From assembly GCA_017508505.1 (NCBI GenBank), contig JAFVYT010000184.1, positions 1 through 10,063 of the forward strand: a stretch of DNA of 10,063 nt, in the 5' to 3' direction. Position numbers and translations under genes: made by a program. Under the pieces are notes generated by a model, which saw nothing but the letters and a program-made list of their open reading frames with translations, was not told the origin of the DNA and made no database searches. This DNA is from Clostridia bacterium (GTDB lineage Bacteria > Bacillota_A > Clostridia > Oscillospirales > SIG627). Numbering within the stretch: the first letter of the stretch is position 1; every line of letters begins with the position of its first letter. Shown in pieces: positions 5,980 through 10,063 of the stretch.

Positions 5980-6925
5980 TTATGAGAAATTGATAAGCTG
6001 CCTACGGGACCCGATCTTTGACCGGGTCCTTGTGGCGTGCCACCGCTCTCCCGACGGAGATGCGGCGGGCTCTGCGCACGCCCTTGCCTACGCCTTGAGA
6101 AAAATGGGGCGGCAGGCGGGGGTTTGGTGCCCTGACCCCTTCGGAACGGAGTTTTCCTACCTTTTTTCGGAGGAGGAATCCCTCCCTGCCTTTGAGCCGG
6201 AGCACTACGTTACCGTGGACGTGGCGGACCCCTCGATGCTCTGCGACGCTCCCTTTGCGGGGTGCATACACGCAGCCGTCGACCATCACAGGATCAATCG
6301 GGTCGAGGCCGAGGTCAAGTACGTAGACCCTGCCGCCGCAAGCTGCGGGGAGATCCTGGTGGACGTGATTCGGGATCTGGGGGTGACCCTCGACTCCTAC
6401 CTTGCCGAGGCGCTGTATACCGCCGTGGCGACGGATACGGGGTGCTTCCGCTATTCCAATACCACCGAAAAGACCTTTTTGGCCGCGGCCACCCTTTCTG
6501 CCTATGCTGAAAAGGGCGCCTTTTACCGCATCAATAAGGCGATGTTTGAATCCAAATCCCGCACCCGCTTAAAGCTCGAGGCCTATGCCGCCGAGCAGAT
6601 GGGGGTGCTTTGCGAGGGCAAGCTTGCCTACCTTTCCGTCTCTCTGGAAAAGCAGGAGAAGCTGGGAGCAGAGTATCGGGAGCTGGATACCATGATCAAC
6701 GTGATGCGCCAGCTTGAGGGTGTACGGGTTGCCATCATTGCAAAGGAACGGGAAGAAGGCGTTTATAAGGTGTCCGTCCGCAGTGAGGCGGAGTTTGATG
6801 CCGCCGCCTTCTGCGCTGTGTTCGGAGGAGGCGGTCACGTGGCCGCCGCAGGATGCACGCTGGAGGGGAGAGAAGAGGACGTTCTTTCCGCCCTTCTGAA
6901 GGAAGCGGAGGGAAGACTTTCTTGA
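5957..6925 (+). CDS. nrnA: DHH/DHHA1 phosphoesterase NrnA (nanoRNase/pAp phosphatase type)
   Basis: NrnA-type enzymes cleave very short RNA oligonucleotides and many also dephosphorylate 3'-phosphoadenosine 5'-phosphate, using two divalent metal ions. The 322-residue product has the DHH domain with HRSPDGDA (29-36), VDVAD around Asp88, the name motif DHH at 109-111 and ATDTGCFRYSNTT (158-170). The C-terminal DHHA1 domain follows with FGGGGHVAAAG (289-299). All metal ligands expected for the family are present. ATG 5957 is preferred because AAGGAA (5947-5952) lies four bases upstream; a second ATG at 5963 would be too far. The start overlaps rbfA by 23 bases and the stop overlaps the truB start, so all three are probably coupled. 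Whether the substrate is nanoRNA, pAp or a linear dinucleotide such as pApA cannot be read from sequence. Confidence 0.93.
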   Translation: MRMKRTTDYEKLISCLRDPIFDRVLVACHRSPDGDAAGSAHALAYALRKMGRQAGVWCPDPFGTEFSYLFSEEESLPAFEPEHYVTVDVADPSMLCDAPFAGCIHAAVDHHRINRVEAEVKYVDPAAASCGEILVDVIRDLGVTLDSYLAEALYTAVATDTGCFRYSNTTEKTFLAAATLSAYAEKGAFYRINKAMFESKSRTRLKLEAYAAEQMGVLCEGKLAYLSVSLEKQEKLGAEYRELDTMINVMRQLEGVRVAIIAKEREEGVYKVSVRSEAEFDAAAFCAVFGGGGHVAAAGCTLEGREEDVLSALLKEAEGRLS

Positions 6926-7827
6926 AAAGCGGAGTTCTGAACGTATATAAGGAAGCGGGAATGACCTCTCACGACGTGGTCGCCCGCGTCAGACGTCTTT
7001 TTGAAACCCGTAAGGTGGGGCACGCGGGGACGCTGGATCCCCAAGCCACGGGGGTCTTACCCGTGCTTGTGGGCTCTGCCGCCAAGGCCTGCGACCTGAT
7101 GCCCGATGACCGCAAGGTCTACCGCGCCACCCTTCGCTTTGGGACGGCCTTCGATACGGAGGACGTGTGGGGGCTGCCTTTGGAAAGCAGTGCGGCCCGT
7201 CCCGACGGCGCGGCGCTGGACAAGGCCATCCGAGAGATGATCGGCCCTTACGATCAGATCCCGCCCATGGTTTCCGCTGTGAAGGTCAACGGCAAAAAGC
7301 TTTACGAATATGCCCGTGAGGGGATTACGGTGGAGCGCAGGAGCCGCCCCGTTTTCATCCACGGACTTACCCTTCTTTCCTTTGATGGGGAGGAGGCGAC
7401 CCTTCGGGCCTCGGTGTCCCGAGGAACCTATATCCGCACCCTCTTGACGGATTTGTGCACGCGGCTTGGGGTGCTTGGTGCAATGAGCGCACTGGAGCGG
7501 GAGCAAAGCGGAATTTTCTCTCTGGAGAATGCCGTCCCGCTCGGAGCGTTGGAGCCCCTTTCCCTTTCCGAAAGGCAGGGACTTCTCTGTCCCACGGAAC
7601 GGCTCTTTTCGGAGTATCCGACTCTGGAGCCCCCCGCCTTTTTCGGTACCTTGATTTCCAACGGCTGTGCGGTGCTTACCCAAAAGCTTGGCCTTGACGG
7701 GAACGTGGGAGCCCGCTTTCGCCTCCTTTCCGACGGGACCTTTTACGCCCTTGGAGAGATTGTGGAGGAGGATGGGGAGAAAAAAATCAGGAAAATCAAA
7801 AATTTTCCTCCCGACAGCGAGGATTGA
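6922..7827 (+). CDS. truB: tRNA pseudouridine(55) synthase TruB
   Basis: TruB converts uridine 55 in the T loop of nearly all elongator tRNAs to pseudouridine. The 301-residue product starts GVLNVYKEAGMTSHDVV, as the family does, followed by GHAGTLDPQATGVLPV with the catalytic Asp39. It also has KVYRATLRFG with active-site Tyr67, PPMVSAVKVNGKKLYEYAREG (114-134) and RGTYIRTL (167-174), and ends in a C-terminal RNA-binding domain. I chose the TTG at 6922 because it gives the usual N terminus, overlaps the nrnA stop as TTGA, and has GGAGGG (6907-6912) nine bases upstream. An in-frame ATG at 6853 would add 23 unrelated residues lying wholly inside nrnA. Val117 stands where an aromatic residue is more usual (PPxYSA/PPxFSA). 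Confidence 0.96.
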   Translation: MKSGVLNVYKEAGMTSHDVVARVRRLFETRKVGHAGTLDPQATGVLPVLVGSAAKACDLMPDDRKVYRATLRFGTAFDTEDVWGLPLESSAARPDGAALDKAIREMIGPYDQIPPMVSAVKVNGKKLYEYAREGITVERRSRPVFIHGLTLLSFDGEEATLRASVSRGTYIRTLLTDLCTRLGVLGAMSALEREQSGIFSLENAVPLGALEPLSLSERQGLLCPTERLFSEYPTLEPPAFFGTLISNGCAVLTQKLGLDGNVGARFRLLSDGTFYALGEIVEEDGEKKIRKIKNFPPDSED

Positions 7828-7870
7828 CGGAAAAAGCTTCGTTTGAGGAATAGCACTTGCCTTCTGAGGA

Positions 7871-7899
7871 GAAAATAGGATCAAAAGGATTCTATTCTC
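7871..7899 (+). promoter_or_regulatory. Stem-loop just upstream of the nucleotidyltransferase ribosome binding site
   Basis: ATAGGATC (7875-7882) can pair with GATTCTAT (7888-7895), 8 bp with one G-U pair, around the loop AAAAG; A7874-T7896 and, beyond one mismatch, two outer pairs (7871-7872 with 7898-7899) extend it. It ends directly before GGAGGG (7900-7905), which is seven bases from the ATG. No U tract follows, so it is not an intrinsic terminator. It could be an RNA processing or stability element separating the housekeeping operon from the next gene. I see no convincing promoter in the 85-base gap 7828-7912. Confidence 0.3.
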
Positions 7900-7912
7900 G
7901 GAGGGAAGCGCA

Positions 7913-10063
7913 ATGAAAGCAGTTATTTTAGCAGGCGGACGGGGAGAGCGTCTCCGTCCCATTACCGATACCCGACCCAAGCCCTTGGTGCCCGTTTTGG
8001 CCCGCCCCGTGATGGACTACTGTCTGTCGCTCCTTTCCCACCACGGAGTGAGGACGGCATACGTGACCACCTGTTATCTGGCGGATCAGATCCGCCGTCG
8101 CTACGGAAAGAGCGCCTTTGGAATGGAGCTTTTCTACTCCAAGGAGGACAGCCCTTTGGGCACCGCGGGAGCCGTCAAGCTTCTGCAGAAGGAGCTTTCG
8201 GGGGAGGAGCCCTTCATCGTGATGAGCGGGGACGCCCTGTGCGACTTTGATCTGGCGCGGGCGATCGCCTTTCACAAGGAGAAAAAAGCGGACGTGACCG
8301 TCATTCTCTCCAGCGTTAAAACGCCGCTGGAGTATGGGGTGGTCCTGTCCGATGCCCTGGAACGGATCCTGGCCTTTTCCGAAAAGCCCGATTGGTCCGA
8401 GACCCTTTCGGATCAGGTGAATACGGGGGTCTATATCCTGTCTCCGCGGGTGCTGGAGAAGGTGCCCGAGGGCAAAAGCTTTGACTTTTCCCGTGATTTG
8501 TTCCCGCTTTTGATGAGAGAGGGGTATTCTCTCTTCGGGTTTAAGGATGCGGGCTATTGGTGCGACATCGGCAGGATCTCCGCCCTTTACCGCTGTAATC
8601 TGGACCTTTTGGAGGGAAAGGCCAAAACCTATCTGCCCCGAGAGGGAAAACGGGTGCAGCTCCCGGACGGAAGAGGTGCTTACTTTATTTCCGACACGGC
8701 CCGTGTGGATGCGGATGCCGAGGTTTGCGGCGGCACCGTCCTCTCTCAGGGGGTCAGCCTCGCGGGAGGCGCGAGGGTGTCGGGAAGCCTTGTTATGGAA
8801 AACGCCCGTCTCGAGCGGGGTGCCGTGGCCAAGGGAGCCGTCCTTTGCGAAAATGCGACTCTGCGCGAGGGCGCGATGGCCCTGACGGGCTCGGTGCTCG
8901 GTGCGGGCAGCGTGGTGTTGCCGGATGCGGAAACGGAAGGGGGCAAGAAATACCCGCCTTATTCCGTGGTCGCTCCCATTCCCGCCTTTGAGGAGGAGGG
9001 GCTGGTCTTTACGGAGATGGGTGCCGCCGTGGGGCGCACGCCCGGTCTTGAGGAAAAGGATGCCGTCGAGCTCGGGCGGGCCTTTGCAAATGCTTTTTCC
9101 GGAAGCATTGCGTTGGTCTGGGACGAGAATTCCCGGGAAAGTGCCACCTTTGCCTCTCTGTTTGCGGGAGGTGTCGCTTCGGGAGGACAGGACGCGATCC
9201 TTTTCGGAGAGGGCACGGTGGAGGAGGCCTCCTTCGCCGCCCATTTTTACCGTCTTCCCACGCTTTTTGTCAGCGGAGGAGAGAAACGAGGCTTTTTCTA
9301 CGCCTTTGAGAAGGACGGCTTCCCTTTGGTTCGAGGGGACGCTCTGCGTCTTGCCCGCTTTCACGGTACGGTGGAGGAGAATGCACCGAGGGGACGGATC
9401 CTGTCCCGTCACGGTCTGCGGGAGAACTATCTGGATTCCCTTTGCCGCGAGATGGGGCAGGGGATCGGAGAGCGCATCGGCTTCGGAGGACGCGACTGCG
9501 GACTTTTGAAGACGGCTGCCATAAGATGCGGGAGAAGTGCATACAATGGCAGTAGACAGGAGGGCCTGAGCATTGAGGTTCTGGATCGGGGCCTGAAGGT
9601 ATTCGTCGACGGGTACAAGGTGGCGGATACGGAAAAAATCCGCTTGTACGTCATCGAAAAAGATTTGGAAGCGGGAAAGCGGGAATTCTGCTTGCCCGAT
9701 ACCCTCCCCGCTCTGTTTTCGGAGCACATTCGAAGTCGTGGGGGAAAGGCGGTGGAGTTTTCCATCTCCCAGACCTGCCGCAAGGAGGGAACCATTCGCA
9801 ACGCAGCCGCACGGGATCGGTGGCTGTTTGACAAGCACCATCTCGCCGCTCGCGCCATCGGCCTTCTGGGCGCAAAGAGCACCGAAGCGATCCGCAAGGA
9901 ATTAAAGGCCATTCCGGAAATTTATATCACACAGCTCCGCTATCTCCCCGAGGAGGATTGCAAGGCCGGTCTTTTGGGGCGTTCTCCCAGAGAGGTGCGG
10001 AAAAAGGAAACGAGAGTTCGGATCCGACCCGGCTTTTACGGAATCCGAATCATATCCGAGGCC
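7913..10063 (+). CDS. Sugar-phosphate nucleotidyltransferase (mannose-1-P guanylyltransferase type) with beta-helix and degenerate phosphomannomutase-like domain; partial, runs off the right edge
   Basis: An ATG with GGAGGG seven bases upstream opens a frame of 717 codons with no stop before the window end. Residues 1-240 are a nucleotidyltransferase of the GDP-mannose pyrophosphorylase type: AVILAGGRGERLRP (3-16), RPKPLVPV (21-28), SPLGTAGAV, SGD with metal-binding Asp107, EKPDW, NTGVYILSP (170-178), FDFSRDLFPLL and GYWCDIG (214-220). Residues about 259-338 form hexapeptide-like left-handed beta-helix repeats. From about 370 a region aligns by pattern with phosphomannomutases (ELGRAF, the DENSRES segment, SGG at 454-456, LDR at 557-559). 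However, the phosphoserine loop SASHNP and metal loop DGDADR are not intact, so mutase activity is doubtful. It probably makes an NDP-sugar for surface glycans; the exact sugar and nucleotide are unknown. It follows truB after 85 bases with no clear promoter or terminator. The full gene may extend about 100 codons further. Confidence 0.88.
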   Translation, partial: MKAVILAGGRGERLRPITDTRPKPLVPVLARPVMDYCLSLLSHHGVRTAYVTTCYLADQIRRRYGKSAFGMELFYSKEDSPLGTAGAVKLLQKELSGEEPFIVMSGDALCDFDLARAIAFHKEKKADVTVILSSVKTPLEYGVVLSDALERILAFSEKPDWSETLSDQVNTGVYILSPRVLEKVPEGKSFDFSRDLFPLLMREGYSLFGFKDAGYWCDIGRISALYRCNLDLLEGKAKTYLPREGKRVQLPDGRGAYFISDTARVDADAEVCGGTVLSQGVSLAGGARVSGSLVMENARLERGAVAKGAVLCENATLREGAMALTGSVLGAGSVVLPDAETEGGKKYPPYSVVAPIPAFEEEGLVFTEMGAAVGRTPGLEEKDAVELGRAFANAFSGSIALVWDENSRESATFASLFAGGVASGGQDAILFGEGTVEEASFAAHFYRLPTLFVSGGEKRGFFYAFEKDGFPLVRGDALRLARFHGTVEENAPRGRILSRHGLRENYLDSLCREMGQGIGERIGFGGRDCGLLKTAAIRCGRSAYNGSRQEGLSIEVLDRGLKVFVDGYKVADTEKIRLYVIEKDLEAGKREFCLPDTLPALFSEHIRSRGGKAVEFSISQTCRKEGTIRNAAARDRWLFDKHHLAARAIGLLGAKSTEAIRKELKAIPEIYITQLRYLPEEDCKAGLLGRSPREVRKKETRVRIRPGFYGIRIISEA

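Noticed and set aside
6853..6921. ATG start for TruB 23 codons upstream
   Set aside because: The extra residues lie wholly inside nrnA and do not resemble TruB; the TTG at 6922 gives the canonical N terminus and a TTGA overlap.
7824..7853. Promoter after truB using TTGACG at 7824-7829
   Set aside because: No acceptable -10 box at 16-18 bases (best is GAATAG); other TTG boxes in the gap do no better.
7928..9841. Minus-strand open frame of 637 codons and shorter plus-strand frames at 8547-8885 and 8901-9509
   Set aside because: All are shadows of the 717-codon nucleotidyltransferase frame, which has a strong ribosome binding site and clear family motifs.
1..10063. tRNA, rRNA, CRISPR array, insertion sequence or phage genes
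   Set aside because: No cloverleaf, no regularly spaced direct repeats, no terminal inverted repeats with a transposase, and all long frames are accounted for by housekeeping genes, the lipoprotein and the nucleotidyltransferase.

Overview
This window looks like chromosomal DNA of a moderately GC-rich member of the Bacillota, most likely a Clostridia/Oscillospirales-type anaerobe. The basis is the gene order rimP-nusA-rnpM(ylxR)-ylxQ-infB-rbfA-nrnA-truB, which is typical of Gram-positive bacteria. NusA also ends right after its second KH domain, and the ribosome binding sites are mostly strong GGAGG/AAGGA types. The lineage is an inference; no marker gene such as 16S rRNA is present.

Layout: (1) Bases 1-180 are non-coding and carry two AT-rich hairpins that look like bidirectional terminators. 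(2) Bases 181-765, minus strand, encode a small lipoprotein of unknown function. (3) Bases 766-974 are a divergent control region: a minus-strand promoter for the lipoprotein gene, a strong plus-strand promoter, and a folded 5' leader RNA. (4) Bases 975-7827 hold eight tightly packed genes, all on the plus strand, several overlapping by 4-23 bases. (5) From 7913 to the right edge, still on the plus strand and without a clear promoter or terminator in between, runs one long open frame of 717 codons with no stop. It encodes a sugar-phosphate nucleotidyltransferase fused to a left-handed beta-helix and a degenerate phosphomannomutase-like domain.

The operon groups transcription and translation start-up functions. 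RimP and RbfA mature the 30S subunit. NusA controls RNA polymerase pausing and termination. RnpM and YlxQ are small RNA-binding proteins. IF-2 places initiator tRNA on the ribosome. NrnA degrades very short RNAs, and TruB makes pseudouridine 55 in tRNA. The terminal nucleotidyltransferase points to surface glycan or nucleotide-sugar metabolism and is not part of the usual core cluster, where ribF or rpsO often follows truB.

Most of the window is a conserved housekeeping operon. I did not find a convincing new biological system. The points most worth a second look are the degenerate mutase domain of the edge gene, the structured rimP leader that could be a NusA-responsive attenuator, and the regular charged alanine helix in IF-2.
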